Assembly (NCBI GenBank): GCA_023101725.1
Contig: JALJCO010007085.1
Span: 1-64,000, forward strand
Source: Atherinomorus stipes
Taxonomy: Eukaryota; Chordata; Actinopteri; Atheriniformes; Atherinidae
Length of the DNA stretch: 64,000 nt
Direction of reading: 5' to 3'
Shown here one piece after another: positions 48,683 to 61,326 of this stretch. A model generated the notes under the pieces. The model made no database searches, was not told where the DNA came from, and saw nothing but the letters and a program-made list of their open reading frames with translations. Within the stretch, counting starts at the first letter, position 1, and each line of letters begins with the position of its first letter. A program made the translations under genes and the position numbers.

Positions 48683-51600
48683 CTGCCAAAAGAGACAGAA
48701 ACAAAAGTAGATCAAAACAAGATCACTTTGTGTTTTCTTTACAAATTCTCTGACAAAATTTGGGGCTGAAGTTTGTCGCACACCTGTGCCAGAGGTGAAG
48801 TGTTACAACCCAGCACTTTCAGAGAAACTTGTGATTGTTTTCTTTCTTTAAACGTCAGCTGGGAAGTTGTTTTTTTTTTTTTTTTTTTAACTAATTCCCC
48901 TGTAAACGGAAGCTTTGACTCTTAGATGGATAAAGTCTCCTTACATCGACTGCTCACCTCAGGTCCTCAAACAACATTTCGGCTGAACAAAGAACTGGAG
49001 TTGGTATTGGGAATTTTGTTGAGGATTCTCTGGCAGAACATTTTGAGTGGTTAAACTGGTCCATCTTGCCACATGACCCACTTTCTTTTTATTTAATTTC
49101 CTTTAAAAAAAAAAAAAAAAAAGCCTTGCATTGTTTCATTTATAATGCACAACTCATTGCTTCATCAATGATGACAAGCGGTCCTGGCTCAGATGCAGTA
49201 AAATAGGCCAAATACCATGTTCAACAGAAGGGAAAGTAACATACATCCAAAAAAGTTCTATTCTGCTCTCGTCTGTCTGCAAATCATTATTCACCAGCCT
49301 CTTGGCTTGTGATGCTTGGTGCAGACTGGCAGTGATATTTCATTTTAGAGAGCAGCTCTGCCACACACACATCCTTGTTGTTTATCATTCTTTGATGGTG
49401 GATTTGGGAACAATAACATTAACCAATCCGCTTGGAAGTTACTCTGGCTTGCTTTGTGCCCTCATAGACTATTATCCATCTTGCTTTTGGTGTGTTGGCC
49501 GATTTTCTCTGGAAGGAAACAAAAAGCATGACTGTGGAGGCCGAGCTCTTCAGAGATGGATTTGTAACCTTTGCCAGCTGCAGGGATCATGATTCCCTTA
49601 CACACCTGGTTGTTAACTTACTGACTGAAAGCACCTGGTTTGATTTTTAGCTTAAAATGAATGACTAATCCTCGAGGTTTACAGACAAAACACAATTTTG
49701 GATCAGTTTCCCTGAATAAAAAGACCAGTTTGGGTTTTACAAAACATTTGATGATATTCTAGGCCATTTTCAGACAGAAATTAAAAAAAAAAAATCCATC
49801 AGGTTTGCACACTTTAAACTATCACTCCAATGTATGTCTGTGTGGGTGGATAATCAGTTCTTGTCTGTGTTAACATATAATACAGAAGTTTCCCTCATGT
49901 TCACATACCGTAAGATAGTATAATTAACAAGGCCTCAGATGAGTTATGGCTTGCATCAAAATTCAAGTATATGAGTTTTACACATTACTGGGCAGCAGAT
50001 AAAAGAATGAAGTTGCAATACACCTGATGAAAAATAAAATAAAAGCTCTTTTCCTGTCAGCTAACACAACTTATCTGAACTGAAATACTTTCCTCAATGA
50101 ATAAATAATTATCTCCCCATCAGCTAAACTGACTGTTTATCTTGCCGCCTGACTCCGAGCTCTTTGGTCAGAAAGCCTGGACAAATATGTGATTGGAATT
50201 AAAATCTTATCCAACTAAGACCAACAATGCTGGTCACTGGCAGAATTCACGGGCTTAAAAATCAGCTAGCAGAGTCCTGCCAACATGTTCAGAAGCAAAA
50301 TAATCAATTAATCACCCACAGATGAAACGCAGCGGTGAACAGAAGCCACGCTTTCCTTTGTTTTAAGCCATGATGATGAAAAGTTTATGTAATTGGCTGC
50401 TACATTTCTTGCCAACACCGATTACAGGATACAAGACCAACTCCCTGGTGGTTACTCAACAAGACATGCTCCACACCTGCAAGGTCTTTTTAAAATATAT
50501 ACATTCATCTGGCATGTCCCAAAGACCCTGAATGACAAACCAACATTATCTCTCAGAGTGTTTTTCAGAACATGACCTGAGGTAAATTCATGGCTGTGAG
50601 CACTGCAACAAATCACAGAGCTGCTTCCAAAAGCAGATAAATGTATGAATCAACTCTTGTGAATCATTGTTGCAAAAAATTACTACCATGAACACTTCAA
50701 TTTAACAAGGCCTTGAGATTAAAATCAGGAAAAATCCACCACTTCATTTCTTTTATTTACCTAAACTCAAGGGAAAATGCACAATATAGTGGTGACTCGT
50801 TTGGAATTTAACCTTCACAGCAAAAATATGACCCTTAACTTCAGCAATGACACAATTAGTGGCCATTTATTTATCCATTTATCTGTTTGTGTAAAGCAGG
50901 TAGGTGTGAAACTGTAATGAAACAATGTGCAGTCTGGTGTGTAATGTGTTTAAACAATATTTGAGCCATAAGTTTAAAAAAAAAAAATTCACAATCTGTC
51001 CGTTATTTGGTAGCACAGCAAACAGCTGAAAGACATTTTAGTATTGATGTTTTCCAGATACTGTATACCCCCGACTGTTATATTTCAAAATGTCATTTTA
51101 TTAACCTTAGCTCCCCCAAAAGAAAATAAAGAGGAAAATAAGAGGGGGTTACTTTAATTACAAGGGCTAATAACAGTAATTAGTAAACATAATCACACTG
51201 TTATGAGCAAATTAGAGACTGCCTGATAAATTTACTTTTAAGTTCAGCTCTGCCTGAATGATTTTAGTCATTTCCAAAAGAGATTTCTTTTTATTGTAAG
51301 GCACACAACAGCAGTGGGCGAAATTTATCAATACCACTCCCTGCTGCTGTCAAACATGAGCCCTTCAGATATGGCGTTCAGAGAAATTTCCATGAATAGG
51401 CAAGAGGAAAGCTGCTCGCCACTAACATTTTCTAATTTTATGTGAAAACAAAAGTTAAGAAAGGACTTCAGCGGGCAAAAATTCTCAGTTTGCTCTGCTC
51501 ACCAGTTCACATCAGCTCTGCTAAATTCAATCAAGGTTTTGATTGAATGAAAAAGTTCTTACCAGACTTAGATAGCAGAAGACAACATTTTTAGTTATCC

Positions 51601-53578
51601 TGCAGGAAAGATTAAAATGTCATTAAGAATATGTGGAAAAGTCATTTTTTTTCTCTGTTAAGATAGATAATATAAGTTAATAATTGCTTTATTAGCACCG
51701 TGTCATTGAGACATTGCTCACTTTCCAAAATGTTCTGATGGTAAACAAGAGAAGTCGAAGCACACATGGTGTGATTTGTGCCATCTTTATACATTTGGGC
51801 ATGAACAAAACACTTAACAATTGAGAGTAAAACCATATTGAGACAAATTTAGGCAACAACACAATCTGTCAGATTCTTCTGAAAACAAGATCTTCTGCCA
51901 AATTCCGTCCCACTGCGACTTGTCTGTGTGTAATCAGGCTAATGTGACTGTGCGCAGTTCAGACTCATACCATTTCTTAGACATAATCTATCATTTGCTA
52001 TCAAATATTTGAACAGATTGTCAATATTTAACTGTGTGTTCAATGTAAAATGAGATCTGTATCACTGCAGAGAATATTATATGATAAAATATTAACAGAT
52101 GCTGCTTAGCTAAAGGGAAACTTGGAGAGTGGATCCTCCACTAAGGCTCGTGACATATTAAGATACTTTAAAGACAACACCTAAAGTTTCAGATTTCTGC
52201 TCATGCTCCATCTCTCCACCAAGTTTAATGTGATTCAGTTTGGTAGTTGTTGGATAATCTTACTGAGAAATATAAAAGCAAACTGTTTTGTCTCCTTGGA
52301 CGCATTCCATATCAACAGCTGGAAGAGATTATATCATAAGTGTTAGTGACATGGTACATATGCAGTGGTAATAAGTAGCCAGATATCTTTGGAAGCCAGT
52401 CTGAAACAAACTAGATGAGGATAAAATCCCAAACAGGCAAAAGTAGCAGCAGCGGTCACTTATTGGGACTTATGAGCCAGTTCAAGCTAAACTCGCCTTT
52501 TTAGTGGTACCCTGCGTCCTCCAGCACACCACGTCACAGCAGCATGTTGCCAAGCAACTGGGGTGAGCAGTCTGGGAGTGTGAGGGTAAAGATCTTCATT
52601 AAAGCTAAATGAGGGGAAGTAACCTGAGCTATGCCCACACACAACTGATTTCCTGTCCTGTTTGTGTGTGCATAAATTTGCTTGTACATGTGTGTTGAAG
52701 GGTAGGACTCACATAAAATAGTTCCACTGTCACACCTGTAGCTAGAAAAAAAAATCTATATATATTGTCACTAGAACTGACCATCGGATTTGCCGACCCA
52801 GTTCAGTGATGAGAGGGTTGAGATCACGTGTCTGAAGACTGTTACCATCACTGTCATTGTGGTCATACATGAAAAGCTGGAGAGACTCTGAATAACAGTG
52901 TGCGGAGGACAACTTCTAATTAGTAAGAGTAGTTTGATGAAGGGGGATGGATGACAGGAATACAAAGATGTGGACTGGAGTTTGGGGCTTGGACTCTTTT
53001 CAAACATATACAGAGAATTCGGACTCAACTCAGACTTGTGAACTTTCTTTTATTATTGTTTACTTCACCGTCTCCTCTGCGTGATCAATTGTCTCATACA
53101 GTATATGCGATTCATTTTCCCCAGATGCAACAGTGACATACAATTATTTGATCCAAATAAGTTAAAATTTTGTGAGAGTTCTAATCACTTCAGCTTCAAA
53201 ATGTTGTTCATATTTTCTGTATTCATCTCGCGTACTATAATCATTTCATATTTAAACTCAATCATCATGATTTTTGTGATGCTTTTGTAACTAGAGTGTA
53301 ACATTTTGACCACCCTTACAACATCCAGAGGGAAAAAAAAAATATCAGTTTTGAAGACTCCTCTCTGGGTCAAGATGGACTGAGCCATACTGTACATGGT
53401 TTGCGGAGTGCAGCTTATTTCCACAGAAATGTTGCATGATACTGTCCCAGCTCAGAACACTACAATAGCATCAATTTCCCGTGATGCAATGCTTAGGAGA
53501 TGCACATCTAAAAAAACAAAAAAAGTTCATTGCATTTAGTTACTTCAGTGTACATCCACACACATCAGAGAAGTTACC

Positions 53579-53695
53579 TTGGAGTTTCAGCTCCTTCCCT
53601 CTGGATGGAGATTTTTTATCCCAAGGCTCAAGACAAAGCGTTATAAGAATAGCTTTATTCCTGTTGCAGTTGATGAGCTCAATAAAAAGTCGTAG
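53579..53695 (+). pseudogene. LINE reverse-transcriptase ORF, C-terminal remnant
   Basis: The plus strand reads LEFQLLPSGWRFFIPRLKTK then RYKNSFIPVAVDELNKKS and a stop at 53693. The pattern LPSG.R...PR.KT.RYKNSFIP.A...LN is the typical end of the second open frame of L2/CR1/Rex-type non-LTR retrotransposons. Nothing upstream of 53579 continues the frame convincingly, as expected for a 5'-truncated copy. Confidence 0.8.
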
Positions 53696-54001
53696 GCTCT
53701 GTAGCTTTTGTATTTCATTTTATTTTATCCTGGTTTAATATTCTGTTGCTTTTTTAAAAATCTATTTATGTATTATATCTTTCTTTTTACTTCCATACTG
53801 TGATGGTGGAACTTAGAGCACTTTAAATTTATATTATGTATTTATTGTTTTGTCTTTTGCCTTACCCAACCAGTATATATTCTGTCCTGTTTGCTTGCTG
53901 TTTTACTGTAGGTTCCATGTTTTTTATAGCTAAACACCAATGCTGTCATTTTTTTCTGCACAGCAAGTTTACCTATGGGTACAAATAAAGAAACCTTGAA
54001 C
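53579..54001 (+). mobile_element. 5'-truncated non-LTR retrotransposon with 3' UTR
   Basis: The ORF remnant is followed by about 300 bp of AT-rich 3' UTR ending GGGTACAAATAAAGAAACCT, a tail style shared by fish L2/Rex elements. It is inserted on the plus strand, antisense to vps50. The exact 3' limit and target duplication were not resolved. Confidence 0.7.
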
Positions 54002-54865
54002 CCTGACTACTGCATCTGCTTCACCTTTGTGCGTGTGTATGCATGTGTGTGTGTGTTTTGCTTGGTTATAATCCTGTGTTTATATCATTACTTCTCAACT
54101 TTCATTAAACAGATCTCAATTTAAAAAAGATCTGAAAAATTCAACACCCTTCCCGGCTACAGATGGCAATCAAAGAAAATATTATTTGAGGTAAAAAATT
54201 TAAGACATTCAGTAACAGAGTCGTGAGACGTGTTTTGCTGTTGATGCAGAGTAACAACTTTCCAAGACTTTTCTTCACTCACTACAGTCAGTTCTGCACA
54301 GGTTTCATCCTGCAAGGAAGAAATCTGAAGCAACACAATGAGCTAGCATGAATTTATAGCATGTAATGGTTAATGAGAAAAAAAAAGACATTGAAGTTGG
54401 CATTCACAGCATCAACCACACAACAGGCAACATGCATCTCACATACCGCAGCCCGAAAGGTCAGCTATTCATCGACACTGCTTAAGAGAGCGTAAGATTA
54501 ATCGTTATGGATTACGAGATATTTCATCATCTGTAAAGTGAGTCTGAAGCTTCTGTTCCTATTATTTTGGGAGTGAAATGACCCATTTGAATCTGAATAA
54601 AAAGTCAGATCGACGAGGGGATTGAAAAGAAGGGAGACTAGCCAATAATGAGATGTTGATGTAAAATTAATAAGACCTTTTCACAATCAGGACTGACCTT
54701 TCCCTGCGCTCCCATTTCCCTTGAATTTTTAAAATGCATAACTAAGAGTCGAGTTCAGGTGGTGAGATGTGGCTGGAACGTTTAGTTGAGCACTCTGAAT
54801 TTTCCTCTCAGCCACAGACGTCTCATAACACAGTTCTACAGTATCTTCAAACTCACTGTGATGCA

Positions 54866-54909
54866 GATGCAATCCCCGAGTTGCTAAAAGGCAACTCAGG
54901 GATTGCATC
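54866..54909. repeat. 19-bp near-perfect hairpin, 6-bp loop
   Basis: GATGCAATCCCCGAGTTGC (54866-54884) and GCAACTCAGGGATTGCATC (54891-54909) pair with a single mismatch around TAAAAG. The stem is too short and the loop too small for an ordinary microRNA precursor. Confidence 0.85.
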
Positions 54910-56497
54910 CTTTAAAGTAACCTGTTGATTTGAGTAAAACCTGAGCACAGGTATGGATCCTTATGTTAGCTGAAGAGATTTGAGACTTTATGCCTTTACG
55001 CTCCAAAACTGAAAAGTACTTCCAAGAAAGGGGCAGACTGGCATTTTCAGTGCCCAGCAATCTTTAAAAAAAAAAAAAAAAGCAGGTTTGCAAGCAAATC
55101 ATATTCTGTATTCGCTGCTGACACTTTAGTCACATGGCAACTTGATAAGCTCTTTTTTCCCCATATTTGAAGGGCAGGTAAATAAGTGGCTTATGGGAAA
55201 TAATCTACCAAAAGCAGTCAAAGTAAGCAAAATACTTGCTGTGCTCATAAAACTCACCACAGACAGGCTGAAAATGCTTCAGCTGGCACAGAAGAAGTGC
55301 ACGTGGGTGTTCATCTGAAAGTGCATCTGTGTGTGAGCTTGTGCAGCCCTATCGATCATCATCATTATCACAACTGAGACTGTAACAGCACATCTCCCCA
55401 GTCCTAGCTTGGTGAGTGTATAGTGAAGAGTAAATGCGTATATTTGTGGTGTAAGTAGAATCATCTCGGCGGCATGCTGCGCTGGCAGCAGATCTATCAA
55501 ACACAAGTAAACACTGTGATGAATGTGGAACCAGTGCACTGTTTCATGCATGCCATTATTCAGACCCATGACACAGCTTCCAAAGGCAGCTGCGGACGCA
55601 ATAAAAGAAGAAAACAAAAGCCAAAACAAAAACAACAGCTTCTCAAAGGCCAGAGAAAACATAAAAGAAGAAGACGGAAGGAGGAGAAGAGCAGATGAGG
55701 TGTGACGGTGAGGAGAGGTAGCAGAAAGGTAAGAGGTAACGGATGGGCCGTGGATGACATGAGCCCAGCTGGCAAAGCCCCTGGCAAATGCTGCAAGGGT
55801 CATGAAAGAACACACAGGAAGACTTGAATCATTGGGAAAGGCTGCAAAGAGAGCACTCACATGATGGTGCACTAACATTTATCCATACATTTATATTCCC
55901 TTCTGCTCTGTGGGTCGAGGCGTAGCGGAGCCCCTCGGGGAGGAACGCTCCCTCCAAGCAAGTTCATGATAAATTGGCCAAGTTGTGGCTTGCTGGGCAT
56001 GCAAATAAGATTTATTTCGATTTGGGGAGAGGGAAAAAAGGCAGAGGGAGGACTGAGGTGTGTGGGCCAGTCAAAAACTGCTGCTGTGCTGTGGTTCTGA
56101 ATTCTGAACAAGATTAATTATCTCATGAAGGCCACAATGCACTGTGCTCTCAATCACTCTCTCCTCGCTCTCCTCCTTCATTTCACTCGAGAAGATATTT
56201 TTGAAGAATTCTTTTGTTGTGATGTATGGTGCTGTTTTCATGCTTGAAGATAATGCAAATGTTATGGAGGGAGTGCAAGTGAAAAGAGGATAGATGTGTG
56301 TGTTTATGTTGATGTCACTTTATCACAGCAGGTTTTGCATGTTCTATTGAAATTCCCATACTCCTAAAACCTGCCTAGTCTTTATATTAACAGCTTAAAT
56401 GCAAAGACTCTCCTCTTACAGCAAACTGCTAATTTACTGACAGGAAAGGTGAACCTTAGATGGATAGAATTCACACACAAATAAGCCATTTCCTTAC

Positions 56498-56638
56498 CGT
56501 GCACAGGTCCTTATACTGCATCTTCTGGAACTTTGTGTCAGCGTTGCCGGCACAGAGCTCCACATATCCCAGCACCACCTGGAAGACTGTGTTGTGGATG
56601 GCCTGGGTGAAGTGCATGTGCAGCTGGTCCATAGCAGT
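56498..56638 (-). CDS. vps50: vps50 exon c
   Basis: This 141-bp phase 0-0 exon encodes 47 residues starting [20 protein letters not shown] and ending KMQYKDLCT. The acceptor is ctgtctctacag and the donor is gtaagg. It is the most strongly conserved exon of the N-terminal half, with only Ala for Thr in GNADTKF and Met for Leu in QKMQY compared with the recalled human protein. Local residues 49-95. Confidence 0.97.
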
Positions 56639-58940
56639 CTGTAGAGACAGTTATCAAAAACGACTGCGTCATCATTTCACTGTCACTCTGCCAATTTTAA
56701 ACAAATGAAAGGGCAAACAGCAGCAAAATAAACACACAGCACACTTGGTATTTTCAAGGCGCCGACATTTTGGTTTTGCAATATGCTGCAGAAGGTAGCT
56801 GCAATCATGTCCAAGTAAAAAATGGACTATTTTGTCTTTCCTGATTTACAGCTTGCAGTGAAAGATGTCATAAACAAATCAAATAGAAGGAATTGATCTA
56901 TAGTACACAGTGTTTACTCATGCTCGTGTCTTCTCTGGGCCCAAACCTGCAGTTTAACATCATCCTCATCTGTCATGGTGATGCACTGTGGTCATCACTA
57001 AACAAGTTGCAGTGTAAAACAATGTCAACATGTTACCCTGCAGAGTTATCTGTTGCTATGTTGTTCCAACAAACAGCTCAAAGCCAATTATGGTCATGGG
57101 CAGGAACTGACTGAAGTACAAACTGATCCAAGCAGCTTTGGTAAAGCTTATTCATACTTCTATAATTCCCTGCTCTTCACTCATTCATTTTGCAAGTAAA
57201 TCCTGAAGTTCCTCTGCAGTGACACTGTCCTGATCCATCACACTGTCCTCACTTCATCTTTGACTCCATCATCCTTTATTCTGCAGTCAAGTTACATTTA
57301 CCACCATTTTCTCTTTCACACCTCCCTTCTGCTCTTTCCCAACTGTCTCACCAATTTAGACACTTGAGAAATGAGGACACCGGAGCTGCATGAGACACAG
57401 GCACAGTATGGAGTAATGCCCCCGGTAACGGGTGTTGCAGTGTAATTAGATTTTCTTACCAGAAGCTTATGACCGCAAAATGTGGCCCCCTATTTATTCT
57501 GACTCCCTGCTAACACAAAATTAATTCAAACATCTTTTCCCTTCTTTCTGAGTTTTACCCTTTCTGTCCTGAAAACAACAAAAATCTGACTGCAAAAAAC
57601 CTAAATAAGAAAAAAGACAACTCTATGGTAGCCCATATAAAATTAATTCATAAACTACAGCTAAGACATAACTATCATTAAACTGTACAGACATACAGAC
57701 TCATTATTTTGCATGTCTTTATATCAAACATGCAGATGGATGGAGAAAAGCAAAGCTGGATGTCAGGCTGAAGGAAAAGCAAGGCCAAATCTATTACAGC
57801 ATGTGGAGAGCTTTGAGAAGATTGCACAGTGCGGCTGTGTATTCAGCTCAAAACTATCACATAAAAATTAAATGTTACAAAAAAAAGCTAAAAAATAGAA
57901 ATTAACAAAATGATAAAATGTGGTAAACACGGTTGCAAAGAGAGAGTAACAAACAGTTCAAAACATCAATAATAAATGTTCTCAATAATCCTCTGTGACA
58001 GTTTGGAGGCCTGTTTATGTTCAGAAACATGAACGTGTATTTATTAACATTAACAATGACTTAAGAGGTGAATGACAGGGTCATCCACTCAGCTTGTTAG
58101 CACAAGAATTTATATCATTATCTGGTTTAAATGAGCAAAATACCCACCAAAATCTCACACGTAGAAGTGTAGTGCATGATGCATGAATTAAATGGACTGC
58201 AAAATACTTAAAGTGGCATAGAAAAATAAACATTTTGCTAGGGCAGTAATCTACACAATGTAATATGAACTTTTGAGCAGAAACTTACATTTCTGATTCC
58301 CATTAGAGGCTTTCCTAAAAGAACTTCAAACAAGCTGCTTCTCTGACCAAAACTAAAAGTCAGATACACGAGCTGTTTGTGACAGCATTGTCTAGTTTTT
58401 CATGCTTCTATACTACTGTAATTTCACATATTCCAAGGATTATTTAGAGTATTCTGGTTTATGGGGGATTTCTGTGACTGTCAGTTAACTGACAGTTAAG
58501 ACGGGATATTGGAATCATAACGGATTACATGTACGCTCTGCGACCTTGCTTAAAAAGAAAAAAAAAAACAAAACAATAAAAAATAGTTTCTTTCTTCCAA
58601 GGACAGGAGCCAAAATGAAAATGCAGGCTCAAAATTGCAGTGAATCCACACGGCTGGGCCAAAAAATGAGAAATAACTAGCCAGGCACTAAGCGAGCACA
58701 AAACTCTGCAAATGCCAACCGTCCTGACAAGAATAAGCGAAATGTCTCTGCACTTGCACCTTTCAGAGTATGACAATGGTAATGAGGCCATTTTGCTAAA
58801 TGGAAAGTCCCATTTCTGAAATATGACCCTACAACTTATTAAGCTTCTCTTTTTTTTTTTTTTTTTTTTCAAACTCTTTTAATAAAATGCTAATACAGTC
58901 TGGCTGCAAATGACACCATAAGAAACAAATGAAGACTGAC
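56639..58940 (-). other. vps50: vps50 intron b-c
   Basis: 2302-bp intron with a 20-bp perfect palindrome (58477-58496) and a poly(T) tract (58850-58869) just downstream of the exon b donor, on the plus strand. No transposon recognised. Confidence 0.85.
58477..58496. repeat. 20-bp perfect palindrome
   Basis: ACTGTCAGTTAACTGACAGT is an exact palindrome centred on GTTAAC. It may be chance or a fused pair of short repeats; no function is implied. Confidence 0.9.
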
Positions 58941-59039
58941 CTGTGTTTTGCCCAGGAGCGTGTAGGCAAGCTGGACCTTGGTGTAGTGCAAAACATCAAA
59001 GTGCTTACAAGTCTTCGACAGGGCGACATCGAGCTGCTC
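58941..59039 (-). CDS. vps50: vps50 exon b
   Basis: This 99-bp phase 0-0 exon reads [20 protein letters not shown] followed by [13 protein letters not shown]. The acceptor is ggctccag and the donor is gtcagt. Length and residues line up without gaps with the recalled human segment; differences are conservative (for example Thr for Ile after SK, and Val-Leu before HYT). It is a predicted amphipathic helix segment of the N-terminal rod. Local residues 16-48. Confidence 0.95.
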
Positions 59040-60116
59040 CTGGAGCCAGAAATGGAGGGATGACAAGAAGGAAGAGAGGGCAAAGTAAAGGGAAGAAGGA
59101 AAACAGATGGATTATCAGAGTTAAGACCAGGGATTGAGATACACATAGATGTGCAGATGTGAAGCCATCAGACCAAGGGCGGGTAATTGGATGTGGACGT
59201 GGGTGAATATATGTGAACAAGTCAAAGACAAAGAGATAAAAAAAGGGGGAGCCAAAGAAAGTGAGACTAGTAAGAAACTAGGAAGTAGAAAGATGTTACA
59301 ACCTTGACACGATAAGCTCGGCTTAAAGAGCGAAGCGCTGACGAAGGCTAAGTGATCTAATATCATCAATCACACAACATCTTTTTAAGCTTCACATGTA
59401 AAGCTGCGCTTGGGCGTAACATAAAGGCAGCAGCTGACACATAAACAGAGACGTGAAAATGCTTGACAGTAAAAAGGTTCATCAAACTGAAAGTGTGTTG
59501 GAAAAAAAACAGCATACAACATAAACAAATACATATAGAGTGTGTGTATGAAGCATCCTCCTATAGGAGGACTGTGTGTGCTAAAGCCTACTTACAAGCC
59601 CTGACTTTTAAAATGTATGCCTGTGCTTTCCTCGTGTGTTTACCTTTATGATTTAGAGGATTTTGCATTGCTTGTTCACTAACTCGCGCGGACAGGCAAA
59701 CAAACAGCTTTAGCAAACGGGTATGTGCATATGCATACATGCACGTCTCTCCTGCATTCAGACAAAATTGTAAGTAATTAATCTAGCGGAGCGAAGCGGC
59801 AGCGGTGCAGAAATAATTGCTTCGCTATAAACATTTTTCACAACACCAGCGGTGTGACACAACTTGAGTTGAAACAGATATAATTTACTGCGCTTGCACA
59901 CACATAATAATGACTTTCTGATAGTGTCAATATTTGGCAGACTCAGAATAACAAAGGTAAACTATCAAAATGTCAACGTGAAGCATGGGCTGCCTTTTTC
60001 CAGATGATTTGTGGAAAATAACAAGGTAAGGACAGAATATTATATCCTGCTAACATTGTCTACACTGATATTGCTTTCAGATGATAGAATTAGAAATAAA
60101 GCAAGGAGGCACTTAC
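59040..60116 (-). other. vps50: vps50 intron a-b
   Basis: 1077-bp intron with no recognised repeat family; a purine-rich stretch near 59060-59110 forms the pyrimidine-rich side for the exon b acceptor on the minus strand. Confidence 0.85.
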
Positions 60117-60159
60117 CTCTATTTGCTCCAGGGTGTCTTGTAGTTTGGAATTAAGTTCA
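60117..60159 (-). CDS. vps50: vps50 exon a (5'-most in window)
   Basis: This 43-bp exon begins with one base finishing a split Ser codon and then reads ELNSKLQDTLEQIE, nearly identical to the vertebrate protein. The acceptor is a pyrimidine-rich ttcttttccag and the donor is gtaagt. It ends in phase 0 and joins exon b as ...EQIE/EQLDVAL. It belongs to the N-terminal helical (Vps54_N-like) region that packs with other EARP subunits. The preceding exon is not found within the next 3.8 kb upstream. Confidence 0.93.
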
Positions 60160-60936
60160 CTGGAAAAGAAAGAAGATATCAGTGTGGGTTAATGTGGAAT
60201 GAGATAACAATCATATCAATCACTTGCTTTCTTTGATCATTTGAATAATGGTCAGAGAATAAACAGTAATTGTGCTGCACAAACTAGTGTGCTGTCCAAT
60301 CCCTGAGCTTTCGGATTTCGGGCATAGCTAGCACTGAGATCACAAAGACGTCATTTTTCTTTCTTTCTTATTATTTTTTTATTTTTATTTATTTATTTAT
60401 TTTTTGTAGATGTCTTTTTTTGTATCCTTGGAACTCAGGACTGTCAGGACTCTCCTGACAGGTTTGTGGACAAGTTTGATGTGGATGGAATCGGGGGGAG
60501 GTGATATAGCAAAAACTGACATCACAATATTTTTTTTCAAAATATCTCAATAACGGCATCCCAAACGATATCTATGTCTTTGGCCACAGAAGAAGTCAGA
60601 CCCTTGGTGAAATCCTTGCACTGTTTGCCCACTTGTCATAAAGCATACAACAAATTAAAGCCTCTACGGTACCACAATGCTCTGGTTTGTTTTTGGTGTT
60701 TTTGCTTGTAGCGCTTTGAGTTCACTCACAGTTTCATCTTGCATGCATGTAAGATTATATTTACAATGTGTTTTCTACACATGCTGTATCTAACGATTGG
60801 ATAATGAAGTTTTTCGACAGAAAAAAAAAAAAAAACTGTAGAGGGACTGCTGCGCGAGACGTAGTATAGAAGTACATACTTCAGCACACAACACCAGGCC
60901 TCCTGGTGGGACATGGGAGGGGTCTCCAGCAGTGTA

Positions 60937-60944
60937 GTTGCTCA
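60937..60944. repeat. 8-bp target site duplication, left copy
   Basis: GTTGCTCA precedes the hAT MITE and is repeated exactly at 61319-61326. Confidence 0.9.
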
Positions 60945-61318
60945 TAGGGCTGTGCAATTAATCAAAATTTGATAGTGATTTCAATTTTCAAGTCAAACGA
61001 TCTCCAAACTCAAGTAATCGAGTTGAAACGATTGATTTGACAATTTCTGAAAAAAACGTGCATGCACAACACATTCCTTTCCACACAGCCCTGCTACAAC
61101 CTACATTCACTCAGCTGAAGAGCAAAGGAGGTGTGTTGTGTTTTGCATCAATTACCAACAACAAAGTGGGGTTTTTTTTAGAGAGAAATGCTGAATAAAT
61201 GCATCGTATAACTCAAAAAAAATCATCATTTGAATAACCGTGGTTTCAATATTGAAATATTTGGTCAATATTGACCAAAATAATCGTGATAATTTTTTTC
61301 CGTAATCGAGCGGCCCTA
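60945..61318. mobile_element. hAT-type MITE, 374 bp, perfect target duplication
   Basis: The left end TAGGGCTGTGCAATTAATC and the inverted right end TAGGGCCGCTCGATTACGG are terminal repeats, and GTTGCTCA is exactly duplicated on both sides. The interior is AT-rich with ATCG-containing motifs (AAACGATT, AATCGTGATAATT) typical of a fish hAT family. It has no coding capacity. It seems to have inserted into an older repeat (about 60500-61450). Confidence 0.88.
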
Positions 61319-61326
61319 GTTGCTCA
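61319..61326. repeat. 8-bp target site duplication, right copy
   Basis: GTTGCTCA follows the hAT MITE, identical to 60937-60944. Confidence 0.9.

Larger units (their letters stand above)
48683..56497 (-). other. vps50: vps50 intron c-d
   Basis: 7815-bp intron. It contains a LINE 3' end (53579-54001), poly(A)/poly(T) tracts, a near-perfect hairpin at 54866-54909 and a 199-codon minus-strand open frame at 55279-55878 of no recognised family. The remainder shows nothing I can name. Confidence 0.85.
22864..60159 (-). other. vps50: vps50 (syndetin) gene, internal portion: 13 exons
   Basis: VPS50/syndetin replaces VPS54 in the EARP tethering complex with VPS51, VPS52 and VPS53. EARP acts in recycling of endocytosed cargo and, in neurons and endocrine cells, in dense-core vesicle cargo sorting (family knowledge). 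Thirteen exons were located by translating the minus strand and matching the recalled vertebrate VPS50 protein; all have AG acceptors and GT donors. Phases agree at all twelve junctions, giving one base plus 469 codons without a stop. Local residues 1-95 lie in the N-terminal helical region, 96-265 in the central rod, 266-403 include an SPSVSP-type serine patch and a very acidic linker, and 404-470 enter the conserved C-terminal domain (DUF2451-type). The start codon, about the first 220 residues and the final ~270 residues are not seen. It is a live-looking single-copy gene with no frameshift or stop. Orthology is by recalled sequence, not by a database search. Confidence 0.96.
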
